27,390 nt of DNA from a virus. The position numbers and the translations under genes were made by a program. Where the stretch lies: positions 1 through 27,390 of IMG/VR virus record IMGVR_UViG_3300031857_001103; one strand, given 5' to 3'. The notes beneath the pieces are model-generated. The model searched no databases, had not been told where the DNA came from, and saw nothing but the letters and a program-made list of their open reading frames with translations. Positions 17,579 to 25,457 of the stretch are shown here, one piece after another (position 1 is the first letter of the stretch; the number at the start of each line of letters is the position of its first letter).

Positions 17579-18443
17579 TCACCAAGTTCTCCGTGATCTG
17601 CTTATTCACTCGTTCTGCTGCTGATTTAGTCAGCACCAGTATGTTTCTTCTGTTGTCGTTTTCCCTGTCTTCATATTCCCTGTTCGTGATGGAATATGTT
17701 GTCAGATCCTCATTGATGTACCTTCCAAGCATCGTATCGCCAAAGGTATGTCCTGACAGAGAACTGGGGCTGATGTAGCCACTTTGCTTGTTCAATGGAA
17801 GCGTTGGGTCAAGAAGTGTGCCATTGGCATCTTCAAAATGATGCATGGCATAGGGACTCTCTATGATCTTTCCTACTCTGCCGACAAAGTACCTGACATT
17901 ACCCAATGCATCGGCATTTGATCCTGCGATGTACTCGCCCTCAACGGGAATCCATGCCGTCTTCTGCACAAGTTCTATGACGAGTCGGCAGTGAAGAGGA
18001 TCAAATGAAATCACCCTTGAATTCTTAAGAGATGACTGAACCGAAGGTTGAAGTTCGGGATTGGTCTGACCAGTTGCGAACACGATGTCATTTATGCGAA
18101 ATGATCCTGTAAAACCCTTGGTGCCATCGGTACTTGTTAGAAACAAGGTATATCCAGGATATTTTTCATCAATGTAGTTCTCAAACGATGATGGACTTAG
18201 TATCCAATCATAGTATGGATTTACCTTGCCGTTTAAATGGAGAGAAAGCCAGTGAAGATTGGAGTTCCCATAGACCCTATCTGCAAAAATCTCAGGTCTG
18301 TCCATCTCCGAGATAGGTAGGTTTATAGGCTGAGATCCATCTTTGATTGCAACATCCAAGACCTTGACAGCCGTGGTTATGTCGGTCTGTTGTCCAAAAC
18401 CATTCTTGGAGTAGTAGGTTGTGATTGGAAACTTGTCGTACAT
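17571..18443 (-). CDS. 53: Baseplate wedge subunit gp53-like (290 aa)
   Basis: The key block at residues 45-90 is RPEIFADRVYGNSNLHWLSL followed by HLNGKVNPYYDWILSPSSFE. It closely follows the T4 gp53 pattern RPEELANAIYGNPQLYWVLL...NDNYDPYYGWITS. gp53 belongs to the wedge core with gp6 and gp25 and clamps the hub-proximal part of the wedge. T4 gp53 is 196 residues, so this version has a C-terminal extension of about 90 residues with a mixed beta region (VEGEYIAGSNADALGNVRYF) and a charged helix near the end (EYEDRENDNRRNILVL). It starts 3 bases after gp48 and overlaps gp27 by 8 bases. Confidence 0.9.
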   Translation of the reverse strand: MYDKFPITTYYSKNGFGQQTDITTAVKVLDVAIKDGSQPINLPISEMDRPEIFADRVYGNSNLHWLSLHLNGKVNPYYDWILSPSSFENYIDEKYPGYTLFLTSTDGTKGFTGSFRINDIVFATGQTNPELQPSVQSSLKNSRVISFDPLHCRLVIELVQKTAWIPVEGEYIAGSNADALGNVRYFVGRVGKIIESPYAMHHFEDANGTLLDPTLPLNKQSGYISPSSLSGHTFGDTMLGRYINEDLTTYSITNREYEDRENDNRRNILVLTKSAAERVNKQITENLVNG

Positions 18444-18446
18444 GTA

Positions 18447-19934
18447 TCAGTATCCGTGAATGATGTGTTCGTTGTTGAGTTGCTCCATCTCCTGGAACTG
18501 CAACTCCATCTTGATGAATGCAGGTTTGCCGTCATAAAATGTCTTGTAGTCTCCTGCTCCAGAATAATCAACGCCGATGTTCGTCAGTGCTAGTCTTGGC
18601 AACTTGGGTAGATTGTCATTTATTACAGCCGCTCTAGTCTCGTCTTCAATGGTGTAGAACTGAGCCTCAAACTCGGCAGGGAATCTGAAGAAATGTCCAC
18701 CACCACCTCTAAGTGCAGGATAGGCATGGTATCTGAACATCTTTATGATGTTCAATACCTCCTGTGCCTCTTCTTGATTTTTTGGAGCAAACTCAAAGGT
18801 AAACGAATGAGTTCTCAAGCCTACATCGCGGAACATAGCCTCTCTTCTGGGGTTCGTCACCGATCTTGTTCCCGCATTTCTTGCGGCTTGAACGGCAGGA
18901 GCCTCAAGTTTGGCTACAGATGAAAGTGTTGCAACTCCATCGGCAAGATAGCCAGTACCAGCCTTCTCAATCAAAGCATTCACTCCACCCCTGTTTGCAG
19001 TAAGAGTGTCGAGAAGAATCCTCATCGAACCCATGTCTTCCTCGGAATATATGAGTTGGTCATTGAACTGAATCTTGAGAGGCATGTACAGACAAATTGT
19101 GTCTTTAGAGCGAACATTGGCATATCCAAACCTTCTGTTTGCAAGCAGAATGTTCTGCTCTTCCTTTCTTCTGTTTATGGACTTGCCAGACACCCCTTTG
19201 GTCGATGCGCTGACTCTGTCTCTTTCGTTTTCGAACTGAGAGATAAATTCTGGTCTGTTTCTGTTGCCGAGCGTCTCGAAAAACCTATAGATGTCTTGTG
19301 CAGTACCTTTCAGAATAGCCCCTGCGTTGTCAACAGTAGCGGCATTGCCAATTGCATCCAAAAACCCAATGTCTTGAATATCTTTTATTAGACGGAGCGT
19401 ACCATCGGCTGCTGCGAAACTTTCAGAGTCGGTTGCGACTCCATTGGTTGTCAATTTTGTTCCATCGGTTGATCCCTGTAGCAATTTGCGATATTCATCA
19501 ATCTGTCCATCAGTTCCTGTCACGCCCGCCGCCCTCAATATGCTATCAATAGACTCACCAGGAACAATTCCACCAAACAATTGTTGTACTGCCAGCACTT
19601 GATTCTGCTTTCTTTGCTCAAGTCGCACGCTATCAGATTCACCCTGATAAATATTGAAGACAATGAAGTGGTGATATCTACGATTAATCCCCAAGTCGTG
19701 TGGATATCTGAGAAAACTTGGAATTCCAAGTATCTCATTGTTTTTACCCGATGATGGTGCAAAGTATCCAGAGTATTGTTGTAGGCGTGACTGTAGATCG
19801 TATTCGCCTGCTCTGTATTGTGAGTCGCCCTCAGCCTTTCTGCTGAAGGAAGCAGGACCATATGGCGAGTCATACATTGTGGAATCGACATCTGACTCAC
19901 TGTATAACCTAAATTTTCTACTATCGTTTGACAT
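18447..19934 (-). CDS. 48: Baseplate tail-tube cap gp48-like (495 aa)
   Basis: The C-terminal half has the gp48/gp54 family tube-cap motif: NPRREAMFRDVGLRTHSFTF followed by EFAPKNQEEAQEVLNIIKMF and RYHAYPAL, then a beta region ending in AFIKMELQFQEMEQLNNEH. gp48 binds the top of the hub and starts tube polymerisation with gp54. The gene is longer than T4 gp48 (364), mainly through an N-terminal and central insertion at residues 120-230 with A/T-richer codons. It is the first gene of the leftward operon. Its ATG lies only 2 bases from that of the divergent gp4, and no Shine-Dalgarno is visible because the upstream DNA is gp4 coding sequence. Confidence 0.87.
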   Translation of the reverse strand: MSNDSRKFRLYSESDVDSTMYDSPYGPASFSRKAEGDSQYRAGEYDLQSRLQQYSGYFAPSSGKNNEILGIPSFLRYPHDLGINRRYHHFIVFNIYQGESDSVRLEQRKQNQVLAVQQLFGGIVPGESIDSILRAAGVTGTDGQIDEYRKLLQGSTDGTKLTTNGVATDSESFAAADGTLRLIKDIQDIGFLDAIGNAATVDNAGAILKGTAQDIYRFFETLGNRNRPEFISQFENERDRVSASTKGVSGKSINRRKEEQNILLANRRFGYANVRSKDTICLYMPLKIQFNDQLIYSEEDMGSMRILLDTLTANRGGVNALIEKAGTGYLADGVATLSSVAKLEAPAVQAARNAGTRSVTNPRREAMFRDVGLRTHSFTFEFAPKNQEEAQEVLNIIKMFRYHAYPALRGGGGHFFRFPAEFEAQFYTIEDETRAAVINDNLPKLPRLALTNIGVDYSGAGDYKTFYDGKPAFIKMELQFQEMEQLNNEHIIHGY

Positions 19935-19936
19935 AT

Positions 19937-20392
19937 ATGGCTACCGAAAAAAAGTTTCTACAGGGCATTTTCAGACCAAAGAACCCGAAGAAGTATCGGG
20001 GTGATCCCACTAAGATTATTTATCGCAGTTCTTGGGAGAGGAAGTTCATGGACTACTGCGATTTAAAGGATTCCATAGTCGAATGGTCTAGCGAAAGCAC
20101 GGTTGTACCATACAGGTACGATATAGATGGAAAGACTCACAGGTACTTCATAGACTTTCGCATCACTGTCATGGAGAAGGAGGGAAAGACTCAGACCTAT
20201 CTGGTAGAGATCAAGCCTTCCAAGAAGACAAAGCCGCCAAAGCAACCCAAGCGCAAAAGCAAGAGTTATGTCTATGAATCTCTTGAGTATGTCAAGAATC
20301 AGAACAAATGGGAGTCTGCCCGCAAGTATGCCGAGGGCAGGGGATGGAAATTCATAGTGCTTACCGAAAACGAACTAGGAATAAAGAACTGA
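19937..20392 (+). CDS. 4: Head completion protein gp4, TnsA-like nuclease fold (151 aa)
   Basis: Encodes MATEKKFLQGIFRPKNPKKY, then RGDPTKIIYRSSWERKFMDY, typical of T4-like gp4 (also called gp50/65 in older maps). The nuclease-like core is visible: E34 in SSWE, D73 in YFIDF, and E91-x-K93 in LVEIKPSK, matching a PD-(D/E)xK arrangement as in TnsA-like endonucleases. gp4 acts at the portal vertex after DNA packaging, before tail joining. A TTG nine bases upstream (19928) could extend it by three residues, but the ATG at 19937 is preferred. No ribosome site is seen. The stop overlaps the next start (TGATG). The codons GAA AAA AAG near the start form an A-AAA-AAG run. Confidence 0.88.
   Translation: MATEKKFLQGIFRPKNPKKYRGDPTKIIYRSSWERKFMDYCDLKDSIVEWSSESTVVPYRYDIDGKTHRYFIDFRITVMEKEGKTQTYLVEIKPSKKTKPPKQPKRKSKSYVYESLEYVKNQNKWESARKYAEGRGWKFIVLTENELGIKN
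20017..20024 (-). promoter_or_regulatory. GATAAATA late-promoter-like box before gp48
   Basis: On the minus strand the sequence reads GCGATAAATAATCTTAG inside the gp4 coding region, 82 bases upstream of the gp48 ATG. GATAAATA is one base from the T4 late consensus TATAAATA and identical to the box before the fibre gene. Since gp48 and gp4 start 2 bp apart, the promoter of the leftward operon must lie within gp4, and this is the best candidate. No -35 element is expected for this promoter class. Confidence 0.45.
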
Positions 20393-21108
20393 TGCTAAAA
20401 GAGACACTGAACATACTTAGGAAGCCAGGCGAAGAAGAAGACAAGCAGGAGTACATGAAACTCAAGGCTATCTTTGAGGAGATGCAGTTCCTCAAGGACA
20501 CGGAACTTCAGCAGCCATCGGATGACATGTCTATTGAGGCTATGGAGTGGTATGAGCAGAACGCTCTAGAAGTTTATGAAAACATGTTCTCCACAAGTCA
20601 GATGAATCAGAGCCTCAAGAAACTGCTGATCGATAATTCAAGAGCCGACTACGGAGCATTCGTAAGATACACGGGAAGACTCTACACCTTCAGATATGAA
20701 CCCGAGTCCGACAGGCTAGACTACTGGGACAAGTACCCGCTTGTCCTCAGAATGCTTGATGAGTCCGACAGCAACACTTCCTTCCTTGGAATGAACCTTC
20801 ATTACCTAGATCCCATGAGAAGAAGAATGATGTTCATGTCCTTGGTCGAGCGATATCTGACGGGAAGCCTTTCCAACCCAAACTCCAGAATCGGATACCT
20901 CAACATGCAGAAACTCATGGTTCCTCCGAATAGATATGGAAGGGTATGTATTCGTCGGTACAAGTACGACAATATCAGGGGAAAGCCTCTGCTCATACCA
21001 CCAGAACACTGGATGAAGATGATATTCCTTCCGACATATCACTTCATAGGAGCAAAGCCAAATAGAGTATGGAAAGACAGTTGGAAGAAGTATAGAAGGA
21101 TGATCTAA
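20392..21108 (+). CDS. Conserved T4-like phage protein, probably virion or tail assembly (238 aa)
   Basis: The ATG at 20392 overlaps the gp4 stop and gives MLKETLNILRKPGEEEDKQE; longer upstream extensions run inside gp4. The N-terminal 90 residues are helical and charged. The core reads YTGRLYTFRYEPESDRLDYW, DKYPLVLRML and SFLGMNLHYLDPMRRRMMFM, a combination I remember from many large myoviruses as an uncharacterised virion-associated protein. The C-terminus is basic (GAKPNRVWKDSWKKYRRMI), suitable for nucleic acid contact. Gene 2 (DNA end protector) is another possibility because it stands beside gene 4 function in head completion, but I cannot show it. It is followed by the gp54-like gene after one base. 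Confidence 0.78.
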   Translation: MLKETLNILRKPGEEEDKQEYMKLKAIFEEMQFLKDTELQQPSDDMSIEAMEWYEQNALEVYENMFSTSQMNQSLKKLLIDNSRADYGAFVRYTGRLYTFRYEPESDRLDYWDKYPLVLRMLDESDSNTSFLGMNLHYLDPMRRRMMFMSLVERYLTGSLSNPNSRIGYLNMQKLMVPPNRYGRVCIRRYKYDNIRGKPLLIPPEHWMKMIFLPTYHFIGAKPNRVWKDSWKKYRRMI

Positions 21109-21109
21109 G

Positions 21110-22078
21110 ATGCCGACAGAATTCAATGATCCGCTACAACAACAACTGCGGGCAGAAGCGGAGGCTTATCTCCAACTTCAACAATTTGTTACGGGCTTAA
21201 ACAACGACATAAATTCTGAGCGGGATCGTATAGACAGAGAACTGTTTAACATCGAACTTGCAAATTCTGTGGTACAACAGTCTCAGTTTGCCAAAAGAAA
21301 TGCTGTAGCAAACAAACTGTTTCAAGAGAGAATACAGAATCAATCCAAAAATCGTCCGACATCCGATAGCGATCTATCCAAGCAACTTGATCATCTTGAG
21401 GAGATGGGATACTACGCCAGACCTACAAGATTTAGTTTCTTCATCGAAGGTTTGTCGCCAAGGATAAATGACAGGTTGATTCGAAACTGCATCTCAGCAT
21501 CTCTTCCTGGAAGATCGCTCATGACTCAGGGGTTCAAGATTTATGGAAATCCGCTAGAGCAGGTATACGAAGTAAACTATGCCACAGAAATCAACATGAC
21601 CTTCCGTGTTGGAGAAGACATGGCAGAGAGGGATCTATTTGAATCATGGATGAATACGGCAATATCATACAACACATCGGATCTAAACTACCCCGATGAC
21701 TACATGACGACAATGAGAATATATCAACTGGATCGCAAGGATGGATATCTTTATTGCATCAGGCTGAACAATGTCTTCTGCAAGACACTCGCAGACATGG
21801 ATTTTTCGTCAGACAGTAGCGATCAAGTTCAGACCATTCAAGTTGCACTAGCATACTCCGACTTTTCTATTGTCGGAAAAACCAGTGTGGAGAATCTCAG
21901 CAATGACTTTAGGTTGCGATCTGGATCGAAAATACCAAGATCACGGGCGGAACTCAATAGGACAACCAGAAACGACCAAAGAAGAGAACAACAAAACCTA
22001 GACGTAAATACACGCCGACAGGTGGAAGTAAGAACCGCAATACCAAACGATTTGTGGCGATACCTCAACCAATATTGA
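21110..22078 (+). CDS. 54: Tail-tube-fold protein, gp54-like baseplate tube initiator (322 aa)
   Basis: Residues 100-260 follow the tail-tube (gp19-like) fold used by gp19, gp48 and gp54: RPTRFSFFIEGL, then RNCISASLPGRSLMTQGFKI, then VYEVNYATEINMTFRVGEDM with a following FESWMNTAI, DLNYPDDYMTTMRIYQLDRK, and a final beta strand IQVALAYSDFSI. The first 90 residues are a charged helical arm and the last 60 are basic and flexible. The total length matches T4 gp54 (about 320), which sits on gp48 and starts tube growth. A dedicated tube protein gp19 would be about 160-200 residues without these arms, so gp54 is preferred. A clear ribosome site AAGGA lies about 10 bases before the ATG. Confidence 0.78.
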   Translation: MPTEFNDPLQQQLRAEAEAYLQLQQFVTGLNNDINSERDRIDRELFNIELANSVVQQSQFAKRNAVANKLFQERIQNQSKNRPTSDSDLSKQLDHLEEMGYYARPTRFSFFIEGLSPRINDRLIRNCISASLPGRSLMTQGFKIYGNPLEQVYEVNYATEINMTFRVGEDMAERDLFESWMNTAISYNTSDLNYPDDYMTTMRIYQLDRKDGYLYCIRLNNVFCKTLADMDFSSDSSDQVQTIQVALAYSDFSIVGKTSVENLSNDFRLRSGSKIPRSRAELNRTTRNDQRREQQNLDVNTRRQVEVRTAIPNDLWRYLNQY

Positions 22079-22107
22079 CTTGAATAGAACATAATGGAGA
22101 AAACATC

Positions 22108-22809
22108 ATGCCTTTGCCTACACTAGCAGTACCAAGATACCCCGTCACCATACCCTCGACAAAGAAGCAGACCACATATAGACCATTCCTCATGAGGGAG
22201 CAGAAGATGCTCTATGTCGCCCTTGAGAGCAAGGATCACAAGCAGATGATGCTTGCCATGTGCGACATACTCAAGCACTGCGTGGATGGCATCACAGACA
22301 CCAACGACATGCCCCTCTTTGACATTGAGTATCTGTTCATGAAGATACGCTCCAAATCGGTGGGAGAGACGGTTGAGGCAAAGACCAAATGCCCAAACTG
22401 CCAGTTCACCAACGACATCACGATCAATCTTGATGAAGTCAATGTCGAGTTCTCTTCAAACCATACAAAGAACATAGTCCTTGCAGACAAACTTGGCGTA
22501 GTCATGCGTTATCCTTGCGTAACCGATGCGGTGCAGAACATAGACAGTCTTGATGGAGTCGGCATGATAAAGTACATTGCCGATTCCGTCGAAATGGTTT
22601 TTGATGAGAATGGCACATACACCCGAAAGGACTTCACGGATGAGGACATCGCAAAGTTCATAGACTCTCTAAATGCCGCTCAGTTTGAGAAGATAGTCAA
22701 GTTCTACAATGAGGTTCCTCAACTCAGGAAGACCGTGAACTGCAAGTGCGTTAATTGTCAGAACGACTATGAGATATCATTCAAGGGTCTACAAGATTTT
22801 TTTATGTGA
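22108..22809 (+). CDS. 26: Baseplate hub assembly protein gp26-like with zinc ribbon (233 aa)
   Basis: The N-terminus MPLPTLAVPRYPVTIPSTKK and then YRPFLMREQKMLYVALESKD and FDIEYLFMKIRSKSVGETVE match the T4-like gp26 family as I remember it. Two CxxC pairs, KCPNCQF (about residues 94-100) and CKCVNCQN near the C-terminus, form a probable zinc ribbon. gp26 is needed for assembly of the T4 baseplate hub. The gene stands before a 61-residue ORF and the tape measure. It ends GAT TTT TTT ATG TGA, and the T7 run forms a perfect slippery heptamer (see 22797-22803), so part of the product may be made as a 295-residue -1 frameshift fusion. GGAG lies 9 bases before the ATG. Confidence 0.85.
   Translation: MPLPTLAVPRYPVTIPSTKKQTTYRPFLMREQKMLYVALESKDHKQMMLAMCDILKHCVDGITDTNDMPLFDIEYLFMKIRSKSVGETVEAKTKCPNCQFTNDITINLDEVNVEFSSNHTKNIVLADKLGVVMRYPCVTDAVQNIDSLDGVGMIKYIADSVEMVFDENGTYTRKDFTDEDIAKFIDSLNAAQFEKIVKFYNEVPQLRKTVNCKCVNCQNDYEISFKGLQDFFM
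22797..22803 (+). promoter_or_regulatory. Candidate -1 ribosomal frameshift site joining gp26 to the next ORF
   Basis: Seven consecutive T are in register as T_TTT_TTT, so both ribosomal site tRNAs can re-pair after slipping back one base. The zero-frame stop follows one codon later. A Shine-Dalgarno-like AAGGG (22783-22787) ends 9 bases before the run, close to the stimulatory spacing known for dnaX. The -1 frame continues without a stop into the 61-residue ORF, giving a 295-residue fusion. No strong downstream hairpin was seen by eye. Confidence 0.5.
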
Positions 22810-22994
22810 TGCTGTGTCATGATTCATTGGCAAACCTGTACAAGACCAACTTTGCGATGATGCAGCACCACAAATATTCCCTGAGCGACCTTGAAGACAT
22901 GATTCCGTGGGAAAGAGAAATCTATGTATCGATGCTCATGAAGCACATACAGGATGAGAATGAGCGATTGAAGCAGCAACAGCAGAAGAAGTAA
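22809..22994 (+). CDS. Small hub-assembly-like ORF between gp26 and tape measure (61 aa)
   Basis: The ATG shares one base with the gp26 stop (TGATG) and begins MLCHDSLANLYKTNFAMMQH, then HKYSLSDLEDMIPWEREIYV; the last residues are a polar Q/K tail (ERLKQQQQKK). The segment MQHHKYSLSDLEDMIPWERE is the kind of conserved motif seen in tail-assembly-chaperone C-terminal parts and in short T4-like hub proteins sometimes labelled gp51. T4 gp51 as I remember it is far longer, so no symbol is given. It may be made by reinitiation at TGATG and also as the C-terminal part of a gp26 fusion by -1 frameshifting. It sits 3 bases before the tape-measure gene. Confidence 0.8.
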   Translation: MLCHDSLANLYKTNFAMMQHHKYSLSDLEDMIPWEREIYVSMLMKHIQDENERLKQQQQKK

Positions 22995-22997
22995 GAC

Positions 22998-25055
22998 ATG
23001 GCTCTACCCCCAAACCAACCCAATAGCCTTCAAGGCACAATGCGGTCGAGAGAGATGCAGCAATATCAGGATTTTTCCATGAAGGAAGCGATCAAGACTG
23101 CCACAAAGGCAGGCTTGTTTACTGCCGTCAGTAATCAGATTGCGAATTCCACGGTTCTTCGCCGTATTCCTGGCATGGCTTCCGTCAGGGAGGGAATGGA
23201 ACTCAAGAAGAGAGAACTCTACGAGAGAACAGGAAGAGACGAGTCAGGAAGAAAACTCACCAAGCGAGAACTTGAGGACAGGGAACTGCGCCGAAAGGAT
23301 GCTGGTGCGCTTGCCTCAATATGGGAACTTCTTGATCAGGATTGGAGAAATGGCGTTCCTGTAATCATCAAGGGAATGGAATCTGCTGCATTCGCCATGA
23401 TGTCTGGTTTCGGGAGTAATGCAGCAGGAAGAGAAAGATTCCGACCCATATCAAGGGAGTATGGCAGAAGTGACAATGTCACGATTGCATCTTCGGGAGA
23501 GGGAGCATATGACATTCAAGATGAGTCTTCCGAAAAACTTCAGCGGAGAGAGGAAGCCGCAGAGCAGGAACGGGCAGATGATGCCGATCAAGACAGGGAT
23601 CAGGAGAAGGAAGAAGGCTTCTTCACCAACCTATTCTCAAAGACATTCGGATCAAGGGACAGATCAAAGAGCGGTGGATTGATAGACTCATTGCTTGGCA
23701 TAGTTGGTCCTCTGCTCGGCATATTTGGTGGAGGTGGTGGAATCATCGGAATGCTCTCTGGCATTGTCGCTCCACTCATGGGAGTTCTTGCAACCGCTGG
23801 TACCGCGATAATCGGATTCATTACACCCTTACTTCCCGTGATAATCGGAGGAATACTCGTTGGTGCCGCAGGACTATTGATTACCAAATGGATAGAGGGA
23901 TTTTTTGAAGACGAGGGCAAAGAAACACAAACAGGTATTGGAAGGGCGTATACCGTAACTGCCCAGGATGGAACCAAACGAGCAGCGACCGCACAGGAAC
24001 TTGGCACAACTGACGAAGAAATAGCATCAGGGTTTCGTATGACTGCACAAGGAGATGTTATAAATCCGAATGCATATTTCGCATCGACTGAGGGTGGGAA
24101 AGTAAAAAATCCAAAAAGCCCAAGACTATCTGCACCTTATAGAGAAACTAGAAGCGAAGCAGAAATTTTCAAATCAATGCAAGCATACAGAGAAGTGACG
24201 GGAGAAACACTCGGAGTCGAAACATTTAACAGGCTCGGAGAATTTCTCAACGCGGTGGGGGCTATACAGGCTGAACGAGATAAAGAGGGCGGTTTGAGTA
24301 GGGAAGAAGGGCTTGCCGCAGAAAAGGAAAGAAAGCCGTTCATTCAAAAACTGCGTTCTCTGGACATACTCATGGGTCAATTCAGCAGGGAATTGAATGA
24401 AACTGGAAACAACATAGATTCAGGTGCAAGGCGTGAAAGATTTATGCGAAACTGGAATTACATACGAGATCAAGCCGACAAACTGATGGAAGAAGCGGAC
24501 GGGAAAGGATTCCATCGCGCTGTAGGGAAAGCCCTTTATTATATTTCAAGACAATATACTCCATTCTCGGGTCTCATGAAAGAATTTAGAAATGCATATG
24601 GAGTAGTCACAGATTATGGAGTGACGCCTGGAAGTGCAGTAATTTCCGATGGTATATTTTCAGACAGCGTAATAGTTCCTGGTGAAGATAGTCTAACGGG
24701 GATACAACAAACAATGTCCCTTGACGGACTAAAAACTCCAATGCCCGCACAAATTCCTAGTACAACCTTGGACATGTTGAATAGTCCAGGAATGGGTGGC
24801 GAAATAATAAGCACAGAAAACGAGATGGGAACTGGTTCGATAAACGCCAAGCCAAATGGATCGGGAAATTTCGTCACAACTCTTTCTGCTGCTCTCAACC
24901 AAGCAAGAAACGGAATGATGGGTGGTGGTCAGGCTCCCGTGATCATCAACAACAATAGCCCGACAAGCAATGTGATGGCTTCCGCCAGCGCGCGAACACC
25001 CACGGGCATCGATCTGTCACCGATGTTCAATGGTGCGAGACTTGCCGCCATCTGA
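22998..25055 (+). CDS. Tail tape measure / hub protein, gp29-like (685 aa)
   Basis: Begins MALPPNQPNSLQGTMRSREM. The first 225 residues are charged and helical, rich in R, E and D. Residues about 227-300 are hydrophobic and glycine-rich (GLIDSLLGIVGPLLGIFGGG then GIVAPLMGVLATAG and TPLLPVIIGGILVGAAGLLI), enough for two or more membrane-spanning segments, as in tape measures that enter the host membrane. The C-terminus has a Gly/Met/Asn-rich stretch. It follows gp26 and the small ORF, as tape measures follow their chaperones, and would fill the role of T4 gp29 (590 residues). Codons at residues about 314-630 are markedly more A-ending (GAA, AAA, ATA) than in the flanks, suggesting a recombined segment. 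It ends 3 bases from the convergent deaminase gene with no visible terminator. Confidence 0.82.
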   Translation: MALPPNQPNSLQGTMRSREMQQYQDFSMKEAIKTATKAGLFTAVSNQIANSTVLRRIPGMASVREGMELKKRELYERTGRDESGRKLTKRELEDRELRRKDAGALASIWELLDQDWRNGVPVIIKGMESAAFAMMSGFGSNAAGRERFRPISREYGRSDNVTIASSGEGAYDIQDESSEKLQRREEAAEQERADDADQDRDQEKEEGFFTNLFSKTFGSRDRSKSGGLIDSLLGIVGPLLGIFGGGGGIIGMLSGIVAPLMGVLATAGTAIIGFITPLLPVIIGGILVGAAGLLITKWIEGFFEDEGKETQTGIGRAYTVTAQDGTKRAATAQELGTTDEEIASGFRMTAQGDVINPNAYFASTEGGKVKNPKSPRLSAPYRETRSEAEIFKSMQAYREVTGETLGVETFNRLGEFLNAVGAIQAERDKEGGLSREEGLAAEKERKPFIQKLRSLDILMGQFSRELNETGNNIDSGARRERFMRNWNYIRDQADKLMEEADGKGFHRAVGKALYYISRQYTPFSGLMKEFRNAYGVVTDYGVTPGSAVISDGIFSDSVIVPGEDSLTGIQQTMSLDGLKTPMPAQIPSTTLDMLNSPGMGGEIISTENEMGTGSINAKPNGSGNFVTTLSAALNQARNGMMGGGQAPVIINNNSPTSNVMASASARTPTGIDLSPMFNGARLAAI

Positions 25056-25058
25056 TGC

Positions 25059-25451
25059 TCAGGAAGCAGCGATGATGCCCATGTCGAACTCATGGATGCC
25101 ATCGTCCATCGTGTAGCAGATGCGATCAAAGACCTTGCCGCACCAAGGCATGCACTTGGGGCAAGGACGCGACATACGCATCTCACCGAATGAGTTGAAC
25201 CGAAAGTTCCACAACTCAAGCCCATCCCTGCGATCACACTTGAGGAAGGCATCAAGTTCGGAGTGGACTTCACCGAAGAGGTAGCCGTGCTTGACGGCAA
25301 GCGGGTGCGTCTTGAATCTATTGATGCCAACGGCAAGAATCTTGTTCTTGTGCATGATGATGCTGCAATGCTTCTTGCGGCGTGGAATCTCCATGCACTT
25401 CTCATAGGCAAAGGAAATCAACTTCTGATGTTTCGCGGGTTCCAGGATCAT
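25059..25451 (-). CDS. Zinc-dependent nucleoside/nucleotide deaminase-fold protein (130 aa)
   Basis: Shows the cytidine/deoxycytidylate deaminase zinc signature: H63-S-E65 (GEVHSELDAF) with the catalytic glutamate, and P96-C97-x-x-C100 (RPCPKCMPWC), an additional C104 nearby. Upstream, CSIIMHKNKILAVGINRFKT matches the first beta strands of this fold. At 130 residues it is a single minimal domain, shorter than T4 dCMP deaminase (about 190), and lacks its extra zinc site. The substrate cannot be read: a nucleotide-pool role (dCMP, cytidine or guanine-like) is most likely in a phage, and an RNA or tRNA editing role is possible given the tRNA cluster nearby. It faces the tape-measure gene, end to end, and follows a 50-residue ORF on the same strand. 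GGGA lies 14 bases before its ATG. Confidence 0.82.
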   Translation of the reverse strand: MILEPAKHQKLISFAYEKCMEIPRRKKHCSIIMHKNKILAVGINRFKTHPLAVKHGYLFGEVHSELDAFLKCDRRDGLELWNFRFNSFGEMRMSRPCPKCMPWCGKVFDRICYTMDDGIHEFDMGIIAAS

Positions 25452-25457
25452 CTTAGT

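Noticed and set aside
19937-20004. A_AAA_AAG slippery heptamer near the start of gp4
   Set aside because: The -1 frame ends after about 22 codons and gives no useful fusion; no stimulatory signals are visible, so it is probably chance from Glu-Lys-Lys codons.
22003-22010. CGTAAATA as late promoter for gp26
   Set aside because: Matches only 6 of 8 consensus positions and lies inside coding sequence; too weak to list.
23600-24007. Minus-strand ORF of 135 codons, proline- and serine-rich
   Set aside because: Antisense image of the hydrophobic glycine-rich part of the tape measure.
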